A stretch of 64,000 nt of DNA from Streptomyces spinoverrucosus. GTDB taxonomy: Bacteria > Actinomycetota > Actinomycetes > Streptomycetales > Streptomycetaceae. The translations under genes were made by a program, and so were the position numbers. Each line of letters opens with the position of its first letter. Within the stretch, counting starts at the first letter, position 1. The notes under the pieces are model-generated. The model was given only the letters and a program-made list of their open reading frames with translations. It made no database searches and was not told the DNA's origin. The stretch lies in the NCBI RefSeq assembly GCF_006539505.1, contig NZ_BJND01000050.1:1-64000 (forward strand), written 5' to 3'. Below, piece after piece: positions 1 through 9,238 of this stretch.

Positions 1-81
1 ATTGCTCCCGATCAGCTTTCACTGACCGGTGCGAGCACCAGCCTACCTGATCCACAAGAGTGGTTGGTACGACGATGCTGG

Positions 82-153
82 AGCGGGTGACAGGAATCGC
101 ACACTGCGCCTTCCCCCTGGAAGGGGGATGTTCTACTACTGAACTACACCCGC
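82..153 (-). tRNA. tRNA-Gly (anticodon UCC)
   Basis: The reverse strand folds as a cloverleaf. The acceptor arm GCGGGTG pairs with CACCCGC, the anticodon stem is CCCCC/GGGGG around the loop CTTCCAG (anticodon TCC), and the T-loop reads TTCCTGT-like. The discriminator is U and no CCA is encoded. It lies downstream of and parallel to the lsrL gene. Confidence 0.93.
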
Positions 154-277
154 ATGACTCCGTGAGCTGGGCTTTTCCGGCCCCGCCCCTCGGCGTGCTC
201 CAGACTCTAGCTGATCACCGGGGGTGCTGTGCAAGTCGGTTGCTCCGAGGGACGCATGAGCGACCGTCGACCGAGGC

Positions 278-595
278 TCACTGGGCCGCGGCGAACGCCT
301 CGTAGACCTTCTTGGGGATGCGGCCCCGCGCGGGCACATCCATCTTGTTGGCCTGCGCCCAGGCCCGTACGGCCGCCGGATCGGGGGCGACCTCCGTCTG
401 CCGGTAGGCCTTGCCCGACTTCGACCGCTTGCGGCCGGCCTCCACGTACGGCGCGAGCGCCTTACGCAGTTTCTTGGCATTGGCTTCATTCAGGTCGATC
501 TCGTACGACTTGCCGTCGAGTCCGAAGGCGATCGTTTCCGCCGCTTCCGAGCCGTCGATGTCGTCAAAGAGAGTGACCACGACCTTCTGCGCCAC
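278..595 (-). CDS. lsrL: Lsr2-family nucleoid-associated protein (LsrL-like paralogue)
   Basis: This 105-residue protein opens MAQKVVVTLFDDIDGSEA, the hallmark of the Lsr2 N-terminal beta-hairpin oligomerisation domain. A basic linker follows (about residues 55-65) and then a C-terminal helical DNA-binding domain containing the minor-groove ARGRIP motif near residues 89-94. Lsr2 proteins are actinobacterial H-NS analogues that coat and silence AT-rich, often horizontally acquired, DNA. Streptomycetes usually have two paralogues. The one adjacent to purS corresponds, from memory, to the LsrL paralogue (SCO4076) rather than the main Lsr2. It is divergent from purSQL, with about 310 bases between the starts. 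Confidence 0.9.
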   Translation of the reverse strand: MAQKVVVTLFDDIDGSEAAETIAFGLDGKSYEIDLNEANAKKLRKALAPYVEAGRKRSKSGKAYRQTEVAPDPAAVRAWAQANKMDVPARGRIPKKVYEAFAAAQ

Positions 596-835
596 GAATA
601 TCGGTCCCTTCGTACGGCCGTCTATCCAGCTCAGCTGCGATGACGTGCCGAGTGTCGGCTATTGCCAATTCATTTGTACAGTGCCCGGCAAAGCATTGTG
701 AAGCCCGACTAAATCTCTCCGCGTGTCCGGGGGCAATAGCTCCCGCGGGTGGATCTCGGATCTTTCCTGGAACTTTTCGTGAACACGCCCCGTCGATGCC
801 TGACCGTGACCATCGATCCGTAGCTTCCTACAACT

Positions 836-864
836 CTACCCGCGTAGAAATTTTGTGCGGGTAG
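836..864. promoter_or_regulatory. Inverted repeat upstream of purS (candidate operator)
   Basis: Perfect 8-base arms, CTACCCGC at 836-843 and GCGGGTAG at 857-864, are separated by 13 mostly AT-rich bases. The pair lies about 40 bases before the purS start inside the lsrL/purS divergent intergenic region (596-904). That region has no other gene and is less GC-rich than its surroundings. The position suits an operator or a leader hairpin controlling the purine operon. The binding protein is not known from sequence. Confidence 0.4.
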
Positions 865-904
865 TCTGAAGGAACCTGCTCAGCACCACACACCGGGAGT
901 GCCA

Positions 905-1168
905 GTGGCACGCGTCGTAGTCGACGTCATGCTCAAGCCGGAGATCCTCGACCCCCAGGGCCAGGCGGTGCAGCGCGCACTGCCGCGCCTCGGTTTCGAC
1001 GGCATCTCCGACGTACGTCAGGGAAAGCGATTCGAACTGGAAGTGGACGGACCGGTCGACGAGGCCGCGCTCACCCGCATCCATGAGCTCGCGGAATCCT
1101 TCCTCGCCAACACCGTGATCGAGGACTTCACCGTCAAGGTGGAGGAAGTCACGGAGGCCGCGAAGTGA
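905..1168 (+). CDS. purS: Phosphoribosylformylglycinamidine synthase subunit PurS
   Basis: This is the 87-residue small subunit of the three-part FGAM synthase, the fourth step of purine synthesis, which helps channel ammonia from PurQ to PurL. The sequence ARVVVDVMLKPEILDPQGQA is typical of PurS. The GTG at 905 is chosen because a GGGAG ribosome site ends about 6 bases before it; an in-frame GTG at 899 would overlap that site. The 3' end overlaps purQ by four bases (GTGA), indicating translational coupling. The length is normal for the family. Confidence 0.93.
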   Translation: MARVVVDVMLKPEILDPQGQAVQRALPRLGFDGISDVRQGKRFELEVDGPVDEAALTRIHELAESFLANTVIEDFTVKVEEVTEAAK

Positions 1169-1845
1169 CCGCTCGTATTGGCGTCGTCACTTTCCCGGGC
1201 AGCCTCGACGACCGGGACACGCAGCGCGCGATCCGTATCGCCGGCGCCGAACCCGTCGCCCTGTGGCACAAGGACAAGGACCTCAAGCAGGTCGACGCCG
1301 TGGTGCTGTGCGGAGGCTTCTCCTACGGCGACTATCTGCGCGCCGGTGCCATCGCCCGCTTCTCGCCGGTGATGGAGCCGCTGATCGAGCAGGCGAAGGC
1401 CGGACTGCCGGTCCTCGGCATCTGCAACGGCTTCCAGATCCTCACCGAGGCCCATCTGCTGCCCGGCGCGATGCTCGGCAACGACCACCTGCACTTCATC
1501 TGCCGCGACCAAAAGCTCCGGGTGGAGAGCGCCAACACCGCCTTCACCAGCGACTTCGTCGCCGGTCAGGAGATCCACATCCCGCTGAAGAACATGGACG
1601 GGCGGTACGTCGCCGACGCGCGCACCCTGGACATGCTGGAGGCGGAGGGCCGGGTCGTCTTCCGCTACCTGGACTTCAACCCGAACGGCTCGCTGCGGGA
1701 CATCGCCGGCATCACCAACGAGGCCGGCAACGTCGTAGGCCTGATGCCGCACCCGGAGCACGCCGTGGAGCCGCTGATCGGCACCGGCCGCACCGACGGC
1801 CTCCCCTTCTTCACCTCGATCCTCAAGAAGCTGGTCAACGCATGA
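1165..1845 (+). CDS. purQ: Phosphoribosylformylglycinamidine synthase subunit PurQ (glutaminase)
   Basis: This class I glutamine amidotransferase of 226 residues hydrolyses glutamine and feeds ammonia to PurL in the FGAM synthase complex. The nucleophile elbow LGICNGFQ is near residues 90-97 with the catalytic Cys, and the His/Glu pair appears in LMPHPEHA near the C-terminus. The GTG start overlaps the purS stop, and the last codons overlap the purL ATG, so the three subunits are coupled in one message. Confidence 0.95.
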   Translation: MTARIGVVTFPGSLDDRDTQRAIRIAGAEPVALWHKDKDLKQVDAVVLCGGFSYGDYLRAGAIARFSPVMEPLIEQAKAGLPVLGICNGFQILTEAHLLPGAMLGNDHLHFICRDQKLRVESANTAFTSDFVAGQEIHIPLKNMDGRYVADARTLDMLEAEGRVVFRYLDFNPNGSLRDIAGITNEAGNVVGLMPHPEHAVEPLIGTGRTDGLPFFTSILKKLVNA

Positions 1846-4100
1846 GCAGGACGCCTCTGGACACGGTCGAGCACGCGGCCGCGACCCCCGACGTCGCGCT
1901 GCCCTGGGCCGAACTCGGCCTGAAGAAGGACGAGTACGAGCGGATCGTCGAGATCCTCGGCCGCCGGCCGACCGGCGCCGAGCTCGCCATGTACTCGGTC
2001 ATGTGGTCCGAGCACTGCAGCTACAAGTCCTCCAAGGTCCACCTCCGCCAGTTCGGCGAGAAGGCACCCCAGTCCGACGCCCTGCTCGTCGGCATCGGCG
2101 AGAACGCCGGTGTCGTGGACGTCGGCCAGGGCTACGCGGTCACCTTCAAGGTCGAGTCGCACAACCACCCGTCGTACGTCGAGCCCTACCAGGGCGCGGC
2201 CACGGGTGTCGGCGGCATCGTCCGCGACATCATCGCGATGGGCGCCCGCCCGGTCGCGGTGGTCGACCCGCTACGCTTCGGCGCCCCCGACCACCCCGAC
2301 ACCAAGCGCGTCCTGCCCGGCGTCGTCGCCGGTATCGGCGGCTACGGCAACTGCCTGGGCCTGCCCAACATCGGCGGCGAGGTCGTCTTCGACGCCTGCT
2401 ACCAGGGCAACCCGCTGGTCAACGCCGGTTGCGTGGGCGTGATGCGGCACGAGGACATCCACCTCGCGAAGGCGTCCGGCGCGGGCAACAAGGTCATCCT
2501 GTACGGCGCCCGGACCGGCGGCGACGGCATCGGCGGCGCGTCGATCCTCGCGTCGGAGACCTTCGACGACGCAAAGCCCTCGAAGCGCCCCGCCGTCCAA
2601 GTCGGCGACCCCTTCCAGGAGAAGCTCCTCATCGAGTGCACCCTGGAGGCGTTCGCCGAGAAGCTGGTCGTCGGCATCCAGGACCTGGGCGCGGCGGGCC
2701 TGTCCTGCGCGACGTCCGAGCTGGCCTCCAACGGCTCCGGCGGCATGACCGTCGTCCTCGACGACGTACCCCTGCGCGACTCCACTCTCTCCCCCGAGGA
2801 GATCCTGATGAGTGAGTCGCAGGAACGGATGTGCGCGGTCGTCGAGCCGGGCAAGGTCGACCGCTTCCTTCAGATCTGCGAGAAGTGGGACGTCATCGCC
2901 ACGGTCATCGGTGAGGTGACCGACGGCGACCGCCTGGAGATCTTCTGGCACGGCGAGAAGATCGTCGACGTCGACCCGCGCACCGTCGCCCACGAGGGCC
3001 CGACGTACGAGCGCCCGTACGCCCGCCCGTCCTGGCAGGACGCCCTCCAGGCCGACGACGCGGGCAAGCTGCCGCGCCCGGAGACCGCCAAGGAGCTGAA
3101 GGAGCAGGTCCTGCAGCTGGTGGCGTCCCCGAACCAGGCGTCGAAGAAGTGGATCACCTCGCAGTACGACCACTTCGTGCAGGGCAACACCGTCCTCGCC
3201 CAGCCCGAGGACTCCGGCATGATCCGGATCGACGAGAAGACCGGCCTGGGCGTCGCCATCGCGACGGACGGCAACGGCCGGTACGCCAAGCTCGACCCGT
3301 ACAAGGGCGCGCAGCTGGCCCTCGCGGAGGCCTACCGGAACGTGGCCACGACCGGCGCGAAGCCGCTCGCGGTCTCCGACTGCCTGAACTTCGGCTCGCC
3401 CGAGGACCCGGCGGTGATGTGGCAGTTCGCGGAGGCCGTGCGCGGTCTGGCGGACGCCTGCCAGCAGCTCGGCACGCCGGTGACCGGCGGCAACGTCTCG
3501 CTCTACAACCAGACGGGCGAGGCCGCGATCCACCCGACGCCGGTCGTCGCGGTCCTCGGCGTGATCGACGACGTGGCGCGCCGCACGCCGGTCGGCTTCC
3601 AGGAGGACGGGCAGCTGCTCTACCTCCTCGGCGACACCCGCGAGGAGTTCGGCGGCTCGGCCTGGTCCCAGGTCGTCCACGACCACCTCGGCGGCCTGCC
3701 GCCCGAGGTCGACCTGGAGCGCGAGCGCCTGCTGGCCGAGATCCTGATCTCCGCCTCCCGCGACGGCATGATCGACTCCGCGCACGACCTGTCGGACGGC
3801 GGCCTCATCCAGGCGGTCGTCGAGTCGGCCCTGCTCGGCGACAAGGGCGCCCGCCTGGTGGTCCCCGACGGCCTGGACGCGTTCACCTTCCTCTTCTCCG
3901 AGTCGGCCGGCCGCGCGATCGTCGCCGTCCCGCGCTCGGAGGAGGTCCGCTTCAACGACATGTGCGGTGCCCGCGGCCTCCCGGCCACCCGCATCGGCGT
4001 CGTCGACGGCGACTCGGTGGACGTACAGGGCGAGTTCGCACTCTCCCTGCAGGAACTGCGCGAGGCACACGAGGGCACGATTCCGGCTCTGCTCGCCTGA
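1842..4100 (+). CDS. purL: Phosphoribosylformylglycinamidine synthase subunit PurL
   Basis: This 752-residue small-type PurL is the ATP-dependent synthetase subunit that converts FGAR to FGAM. It begins MSRTPLDTVEHAAATPDVAL at an ATG inside the purQ stop (ATGA overlap). Recognisable pieces are MYSVMWSEHCSYKSS (substrate and ammonia site), FKVESHNHPS, GGIVRDIIAMGARP and the second-half DLSDGGL segment. It contains two copies of the PurM-like fold. The reading frame remains open a long way upstream across purQ, but that extension is only the shadow frame. A strong hairpin follows the stop codon. Confidence 0.96.
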   Translation: MSRTPLDTVEHAAATPDVALPWAELGLKKDEYERIVEILGRRPTGAELAMYSVMWSEHCSYKSSKVHLRQFGEKAPQSDALLVGIGENAGVVDVGQGYAVTFKVESHNHPSYVEPYQGAATGVGGIVRDIIAMGARPVAVVDPLRFGAPDHPDTKRVLPGVVAGIGGYGNCLGLPNIGGEVVFDACYQGNPLVNAGCVGVMRHEDIHLAKASGAGNKVILYGARTGGDGIGGASILASETFDDAKPSKRPAVQVGDPFQEKLLIECTLEAFAEKLVVGIQDLGAAGLSCATSELASNGSGGMTVVLDDVPLRDSTLSPEEILMSESQERMCAVVEPGKVDRFLQICEKWDVIATVIGEVTDGDRLEIFWHGEKIVDVDPRTVAHEGPTYERPYARPSWQDALQADDAGKLPRPETAKELKEQVLQLVASPNQASKKWITSQYDHFVQGNTVLAQPEDSGMIRIDEKTGLGVAIATDGNGRYAKLDPYKGAQLALAEAYRNVATTGAKPLAVSDCLNFGSPEDPAVMWQFAEAVRGLADACQQLGTPVTGGNVSLYNQTGEAAIHPTPVVAVLGVIDDVARRTPVGFQEDGQLLYLLGDTREEFGGSAWSQVVHDHLGGLPPEVDLERERLLAEILISASRDGMIDSAHDLSDGGLIQAVVESALLGDKGARLVVPDGLDAFTFLFSESAGRAIVAVPRSEEVRFNDMCGARGLPATRIGVVDGDSVDVQGEFALSLQELREAHEGTIPALLA

Positions 4101-4117
4101 ATCCCTTCGACACGACC

Positions 4118-4154
4118 GTGAAGGCCCCGCCCGCTGTCAGGGCGGGGCCTTCAC
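4118..4154. terminator. Terminator after purSQL
   Basis: A 15-base perfect stem (GTGAAGGCCCCGCCC and its complement) with a 7-base loop lies 17 bases after the purL stop. There is no T-run, as is common for Streptomyces hairpin terminators. Confidence 0.8.
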
Positions 4155-4262
4155 GTCGACTCCCGCGTACCACCCGCGTTGTCCTCGGATACGACCGCTT
4201 GATGATCGCCGAGATGGAGAAGGCGGCGTCCAGCACCTTCCGTGCCGATTAGGCTCACCGCC

Positions 4263-5060
4263 ATGCCCCCGGCCAAGAAGCGCGCCCGCAGCTATGACCC
4301 CGTCAAGACCCGCGCTGCCGTGCTGGCCCAGTTCGGCAATGTGCGACAGGCCGTCCGCGTCCTCACGCCCGAGCAGCTCGCCCTGCCCACCCGCCTGGGC
4401 GACTGGACCGTACGGGATCTCGTCGCGCACACCGGGATGGCCCTCGCGGCCGTGAGCAGGTTGCTCGGTGAGCCCGAGCCCGTGCGGCAGGACGCCCAGC
4501 TGCTCGACTGGCCCTCCGCCATCGCAGCCGACGCCCCCGCCATCGCCGACACCGCCCGCCACCTGGCCGACCAGCACCCCGACCTCGACGCGCACCTCGC
4601 CGACATCGAGCGGCGTTTCCTCGCCGACCTCGACGCCCACCCGGGCACCCGGCTGCTCCCCACCAGCGCCGGCGCGCTTCCCCTGGCCGACTACGTCGTC
4701 ACCCGCACCGTCGAGCTGGTCGTCCACACCGACGACCTGAACGCCGCCGTGCCGGGGCTGGAGATCCCGTACGACCGGCAGGCCCTCGCCGCGGCGACCC
4801 GGCTGCTCGCCGACGCGCTCGCCGCCAAGGCCCCCGGCGGTTCGACCGAGGTGCGGATCCCGCCGTACGCCGTGGTGCAGTGCGTCGAGGGGCCGAGGCA
4901 CACCCGGGGTACCCCGCCCAACGTCGTCGAGACCGACCCGCTGACCTGGCTGCGGCTCGCGACCGGCCGCCTTGCCTGGACGGACGCCGTCGCCCAGGCC
5001 AAGGTGAGCGCCAGCGGGGAGCGGGCCGATCTGGACAATCTCCTTCCACTCATGGCCTGA
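4263..5060 (+). CDS. Maleylpyruvate isomerase family (mycothiol-dependent) / sterol-carrier-like protein
   Basis: This 265-residue protein has an N-terminal DinB-like four-helix domain, with the typical TRLGDWTVRDLVAHTG segment near residues 42-58 where metal-binding His residues sit. The C-terminal part resembles an SCP2-type lipid-binding domain (IPPYAVVQCVEG through TDPLTWLRLATG). Actinobacterial proteins of this build are annotated as mycothiol-dependent maleylpyruvate isomerases, but the real substrate of most is unknown. The ATG at 4263 is preferred over an in-frame ATG at 4242, which would add only seven unlikely residues. It sits between purL and purF but has its own upstream terminator, so it is probably independent of the purine genes. 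Confidence 0.75.
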   Translation: MPPAKKRARSYDPVKTRAAVLAQFGNVRQAVRVLTPEQLALPTRLGDWTVRDLVAHTGMALAAVSRLLGEPEPVRQDAQLLDWPSAIAADAPAIADTARHLADQHPDLDAHLADIERRFLADLDAHPGTRLLPTSAGALPLADYVVTRTVELVVHTDDLNAAVPGLEIPYDRQALAAATRLLADALAAKAPGGSTEVRIPPYAVVQCVEGPRHTRGTPPNVVETDPLTWLRLATGRLAWTDAVAQAKVSASGERADLDNLLPLMA

Positions 5061-5099
5061 GGGGGGAACCAACCACCCCACCTGCCCCGTCGAATCGGC

Positions 5100-5912
5100 A
5101 TGTACAGGCAGAAGCAGCGCATCACCCTCACCGCGGCCCTCGCGCTCGTCCCTCTCGCCGCCGCCTGCGGCAGCGAGCAGGCGGGCAGTACGACGGCCGA
5201 CGTCAGCAAGCCCGTCACGGGCGTCCACTGGACCGTCGACAGCGTCACCGTCGACGGCACGCAGCACGCCGCCCCCACCGACGCGCACGTCACGATCGAC
5301 GACAGCGGCAAGGCCCAGGGCAACTACGGCTGCAACCACTTCAGCGCGCAGGCCTCCTTCGACGGCGACCGCGTCCGGCTCGGCGACGCGACGGTGACCG
5401 AGATGGCCTGCGAGGAGAAGCCCATGGCGTTCGAGGAGAACCTCGCCCGCACCCTCGCCGACGGCCCGCTGAAGACCCAGGTCAGCGGCGACCGCCTGAC
5501 CCTCACCACCGACGCGGGCGACACCGTCCGCCTGACGGAGGAGCAGCCGGCCCCGCTGTACGGGACGAAGTGGACGGTCACCACCCTCGGCAAGGGCGGC
5601 CCGGACGGCGTCGCCGAGCCCCTCCCCAAGGGCGCCGAGGGCAAGGCGCACCTCACCTTCGACAAGGCCACGGGCACCGTCGCAGGCCGCCTCACCTGCA
5701 ACAAGTTCAACGCCGAGGCGACCGTCCGCGACGACCGCATCACCCTCGGCCCCGCGTCCACCACGCGCATGATGTGCGAAGCCTCACTCATGACAGCCGA
5801 AAGGCGTCTCCTGAGCCTCTTCGACGGCACCGTGAGCTACCGCCTGGAGCACCGCACCCTCACGCTGACCAGCGAAAACGGCGACACGGTGACCGCGACC
5901 GCCGAGCAGTGA
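5100..5912 (+). CDS. META-domain (HslJ-like) lipoprotein
   Basis: This 270-residue exported lipoprotein has a basic start (MYRQKQR), a hydrophobic stretch and the lipobox LAAAC, giving a lipidated Cys near residue 24. Two tandem META/HslJ-type domains follow, at about residues 40-145 and 155-270. Each has a GNYGCNHF- or GRLTCNKF-like turn and a later MACEE/MMCEA motif, so the Cys pairs are repeated in each half. META domains occur in heat-shock protein HslJ and in cell-surface proteins; a precise role is unknown. It is 39 bases downstream of the isomerase-like gene and may be co-transcribed with it. Confidence 0.8.
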   Translation: MYRQKQRITLTAALALVPLAAACGSEQAGSTTADVSKPVTGVHWTVDSVTVDGTQHAAPTDAHVTIDDSGKAQGNYGCNHFSAQASFDGDRVRLGDATVTEMACEEKPMAFEENLARTLADGPLKTQVSGDRLTLTTDAGDTVRLTEEQPAPLYGTKWTVTTLGKGGPDGVAEPLPKGAEGKAHLTFDKATGTVAGRLTCNKFNAEATVRDDRITLGPASTTRMMCEASLMTAERRLLSLFDGTVSYRLEHRTLTLTSENGDTVTATAEQ

Positions 5913-5973
5913 TCCCTTACCACCAGCCATCCCCAATTCGGACCAGTGGTCGACCTCGCCTACACTCGGTGGC

Positions 5974-7500
5974 GTGCCACGTGGTGACGGTCGACTCAAT
6001 CACGATCTGCTTCCCGGCGAAAAAGGCCCCCAGGACGCGTGTGGCGTCTTCGGTGTCTGGGCTCCGGGCGAAGAGGTCGCAAAGCTCACGTACTTCGGGC
6101 TCTACGCCCTCCAGCATCGGGGCCAGGAATCCGCGGGAATCGCGGTCAGCAACGGCTCCCAGATCCTCGTCTTCAAGGACATGGGCCTGGTCTCGCAGGT
6201 CTTCGACGAGACCTCGCTCGGCTCCCTGCAGGGACACATCGCGGTCGGTCACGCCCGCTACTCCACCACCGGTGCCTCGGTGTGGGAGAACGCCCAGCCG
6301 ACGTTCCGCGCCACCGCGCACGGTTCCATCGCGCTCGGCCACAACGGCAACCTGGTCAACACGGCCCAGCTCGCCGAGATGGTCGCCGACCTGCCCAAGC
6401 AGGACGGCCGTAGCACCCGGGTCGCCGCCACCAACGACACCGACCTGCTGACGGCCCTGCTGGCCGCCCAGGTCGACGCCGACGGCAAGCCGCTGACCGT
6501 CGAGGAAGCCGCCCCGGTCGTGCTGCCGCAGGTCAGGGGAGCTTTCAGCCTCGCCTTCATGGACGAGCACACCCTGTACGCCGCCCGCGACCCGCAGGGC
6601 ATCCGCCCGCTGGTCCTGGGCCGCCTGGAGCGCGGCTGGGTCGTCGCCTCCGAGACCGCCGCCCTCGACATCGTCGGCGCCAGCTTCGTGCGCGAGGTGG
6701 AGCCGGGCGAGTTCCTCGCCATCGACGAGAACGGCCTGCGTACCTCCCGATTCGCGGACGCGAAGCCCAAGGGCTGTGTCTTCGAGTACGTGTACCTGGC
6801 CCGCCCCGACACCGACATCGCCGGCCGGAACGTCTACCTCTCCCGCGTCGAGATGGGCCGCCGCCTCGCCAAGGAGGCCCCCGTCGAGGCCGACCTGGTG
6901 ATACCGACCCCGGAATCCGGCACCCCGGCCGCCATCGGCTACGCCGAGGCCTCCGGTATCCCGTTCGGTGCGGGTCTGGTGAAGAACGCCTACGTCGGCC
7001 GTACGTTCATCCAGCCCTCCCAGACCATCCGCCAGCTCGGCATCCGCCTGAAGCTGAACCCGCTGAAGGAAGTCATCAAGGGCAAGCGGCTGGTCGTCGT
7101 CGACGACTCGATCGTCCGCGGCAACACCCAGCGCGCCCTGGTACGCATGCTCCGCGAGGCGGGAGCGGCGGAGGTCCACATCCGGATTTCCTCTCCCCCG
7201 GTGAAGTGGCCCTGCTTCTTCGGCATCGACTTCGCCACCCGCGCCGAGCTCATCGCCAACGGCATGACCATCGACGAGATCGGCACCTCGCTCGGCGCCG
7301 ACTCCCTGGCGTACATCTCCATCGACGGCATGATCGAGGCGACCACCATCGCCAAGCCGAACCTGTGCCGCGCCTGCTTCGACGGGGAGTACCCGATGGA
7401 GCTCCCGGACCCCGAGCTGCTGGGCAAGCAGCTCCTGGAGACCGAGCTGGCGGCCGGTCCCGCCGCCACGGCTGCCACGGACGCGATCCGCCGCCCGTAG
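5974..7500 (+). CDS. purF: Amidophosphoribosyltransferase PurF
   Basis: This 508-residue enzyme makes phosphoribosylamine from PRPP and glutamine, the first committed step of purine synthesis. The chain has a leader of about 22 residues before DACGVFGVWAP, whose Cys (about residue 23) becomes the N-terminal nucleophile of the glutaminase domain. YALQHRGQESAGI follows, and the PRPP-binding loop VVVDDSIVRGNT is in the phosphoribosyltransferase half. The GTG at 5974 is preceded by a TACACT-like -10 hexamer within 25 bases, so the leader may be very short. purM follows after 43 bases. Confidence 0.95.
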   Translation: MPRGDGRLNHDLLPGEKGPQDACGVFGVWAPGEEVAKLTYFGLYALQHRGQESAGIAVSNGSQILVFKDMGLVSQVFDETSLGSLQGHIAVGHARYSTTGASVWENAQPTFRATAHGSIALGHNGNLVNTAQLAEMVADLPKQDGRSTRVAATNDTDLLTALLAAQVDADGKPLTVEEAAPVVLPQVRGAFSLAFMDEHTLYAARDPQGIRPLVLGRLERGWVVASETAALDIVGASFVREVEPGEFLAIDENGLRTSRFADAKPKGCVFEYVYLARPDTDIAGRNVYLSRVEMGRRLAKEAPVEADLVIPTPESGTPAAIGYAEASGIPFGAGLVKNAYVGRTFIQPSQTIRQLGIRLKLNPLKEVIKGKRLVVVDDSIVRGNTQRALVRMLREAGAAEVHIRISSPPVKWPCFFGIDFATRAELIANGMTIDEIGTSLGADSLAYISIDGMIEATTIAKPNLCRACFDGEYPMELPDPELLGKQLLETELAAGPAATAATDAIRRP

Positions 7501-7543
7501 GCGCCCGTCACACCTGCCGTACGACACGAAGGTTCTCATCGCC

Positions 7544-8611
7544 ATGTCTGAGACAACTGGTGCCAGCTACGCAGCTGCGGGCGTCGACATCGAAGCGGGC
7601 GACCGCGCGGTCGAGCTGATGAAGGAGTGGGTGAAGAAGACGCAGCGCCCCGAGGTCCTCGGCGGCCTCGGCGGCTTCGCCGGCCTCTTCGACGCCTCCG
7701 CCCTCAAGCGCTACGAGCGTCCCCTGCTCGCCTCCGCCACGGACGGCGTCGGCACCAAGGTCGACATCGCCCGCCAGATGGGTGTGTACGACACCATCGG
7801 CCACGACCTGGTCGCGATGGTCATGGACGACATCGTGGTGTGCGGCGCCGAGCCGCTGTTCATGACCGACTACATCTGCGTCGGCAAGGTCCACCCCGAG
7901 CGGGTCGCCGCCATCGTCAAGGGCATCGCCGAGGGCTGTGTACTGGCCGGCTGCGCCCTGGTGGGCGGTGAGACCGCCGAGCACCCCGGGCTGCTGGGCG
8001 AGGACGACTTCGACGTCGCCGGCGCCGGTACGGGCGTGGTGGAGGCCGACCGGCTGCTCGGCGCGAATCGCATCCGAACGGGTGACGCGGTCATCGCCAT
8101 GGCGTCCTCCGGTCTTCACTCGAACGGGTACTCGCTGGTCCGGCACGTCCTGCTGAACCAGGCGGGCCTGTCCCTCGACGCCCACATCGAGGACCTCGGC
8201 CGCACCCTCGGCGAGGAACTGCTGGAGCCGACGAAGATCTACTCGCTGGACTGCCTCGCGCTCACCCGCACCACCGAGGTGCACGCCTTCAGCCACATCA
8301 CCGGTGGTGGACTCGCGGCCAACCTGGCCCGCGTCATCCCGGACGACCTGCACGCGATCGTCGACCGCTCCACCTGGACCCCGGCGCCGGTCTTCGACCT
8401 CGTCGGCAGGACGGGTGACGTCGAACGCCTGGAGCTGGAGAAGACCCTCAACATGGGCGTCGGCATGATCGCGATCGTCCCCGGGGAGTCCACCGAGGTG
8501 GCCCTGGCGACACTCGCTGACCGCGGGGTCGACGCATGGGTCGCCGGTGAGATCACCGACCGGGGCGAGCACACGACGGGCGCGGCCCTGGTGGGTGACT
8601 ACAGCAGCTGA
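7544..8611 (+). CDS. purM: Phosphoribosylformylglycinamidine cyclo-ligase PurM (AIR synthetase)
   Basis: This 355-residue enzyme closes the imidazole ring, converting FGAM to AIR with ATP. Family motifs seen include ATDGVGTKVDIARQMG, DDIVVCGAEPLFMTDY, the GCALVGGETAEHPG loop and FSHITGGGLAANL. It is the second gene of a purF-purM operon and ends just before a bidirectional hairpin shared with the converging DUF3073 gene. Confidence 0.96.
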   Translation: MSETTGASYAAAGVDIEAGDRAVELMKEWVKKTQRPEVLGGLGGFAGLFDASALKRYERPLLASATDGVGTKVDIARQMGVYDTIGHDLVAMVMDDIVVCGAEPLFMTDYICVGKVHPERVAAIVKGIAEGCVLAGCALVGGETAEHPGLLGEDDFDVAGAGTGVVEADRLLGANRIRTGDAVIAMASSGLHSNGYSLVRHVLLNQAGLSLDAHIEDLGRTLGEELLEPTKIYSLDCLALTRTTEVHAFSHITGGGLAANLARVIPDDLHAIVDRSTWTPAPVFDLVGRTGDVERLELEKTLNMGVGMIAIVPGESTEVALATLADRGVDAWVAGEITDRGEHTTGAALVGDYSS

Positions 8612-8630
8612 CGCCCTGCGGGCAGCACAG

Positions 8631-8664
8631 AACCCGGTCGGTGACCGAGGTCACCGACCGGGTT
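8631..8664. terminator. Bidirectional terminator between purM and the DUF3073 gene
   Basis: A 16-base perfect stem beginning AACCCGGTCGGTGACC with a two-base centre lies between the two convergent stop codons. Confidence 0.8.
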
Positions 8665-8680
8665 GCTGTTCAGTGCAAGG

Positions 8681-8935
8681 TCAAGCGCCGCGACGGTGGC
8701 GCGAGGAGTCGTCGTCCTCGTCCTCGTCGTCGTCCTCATAGAGGTCGGCGTACCGTGCGTACAGGTCGTCGTCGTGCTCATCGTCCTCGAATCGGTCACC
8801 GTTCGTGTTCGGTGACGTGTTCGACGTCGATGCGCCCAGCTCCTCGGCCAGGCGTGAGAGGTCCGTCCCACCGCTGTTGTACTTCAGCTGGCGGGCGACC
8901 TTCGTCTGCTTGGCCTTGGCCCGGCCGCGCCCCAT
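8681..8935 (-). CDS. DUF3073-type small acidic protein
   Basis: This 84-residue protein begins MGRGRAKAKQTKVARQLKY, a lysine/arginine-rich head conserved in the actinobacterial DUF3073 family. It ends in an extremely acidic tail (residues about 53-78, dominated by Asp and Glu) and then RHRRG. The basic head and acidic tail suggest nucleic-acid or protein association, but no function is established. It converges on purM, as I recall for other streptomycetes. Confidence 0.85.
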   Translation of the reverse strand: MGRGRAKAKQTKVARQLKYNSGGTDLSRLAEELGASTSNTSPNTNGDRFEDDEHDDDLYARYADLYEDDDEDEDDDSSRHRRGA

Positions 8936-9238
8936 GGCTCGACCCCCTCAACGACGGGGCTCGACGGCCCCAGAGTCTTGACACGCGTTCATGATCCGGA
9001 ACGGGCTCTCCGTGGAGAGACCGGTCCGTAGGGCTTCCACGGTACCTGAGCCCGCGCCCATACGGTACGTCGCCCGCAGCACGCGCGTGTGCCCAGAACC
9101 TTTGAGGCGCCCCGTCCTCGCTGGTCAGTGGCGATTTTAACCACTTATTGGCGGACGACCCGCCGGTCGAAGTGAGAGTTCTCTCCAACCGTCCACCGGC
9201 AGGTACCGCTCATACCCACGGATGAGCCACGCGGAACG
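8936..9238. other. Intergenic region between the DUF3073 gene and vdh
   Basis: About 300 bases without a convincing gene. They should hold the DUF3073 promoter, since that gene reads leftward from 8935. No clear terminator for vdh is visible. Confidence 0.5.

Noticed and set aside
1263..1841. Long reading frame fused to the front of purL
   Set aside because: It is the out-of-frame shadow of purQ; the true purL ATG overlaps the purQ stop and matches the family N-terminus.
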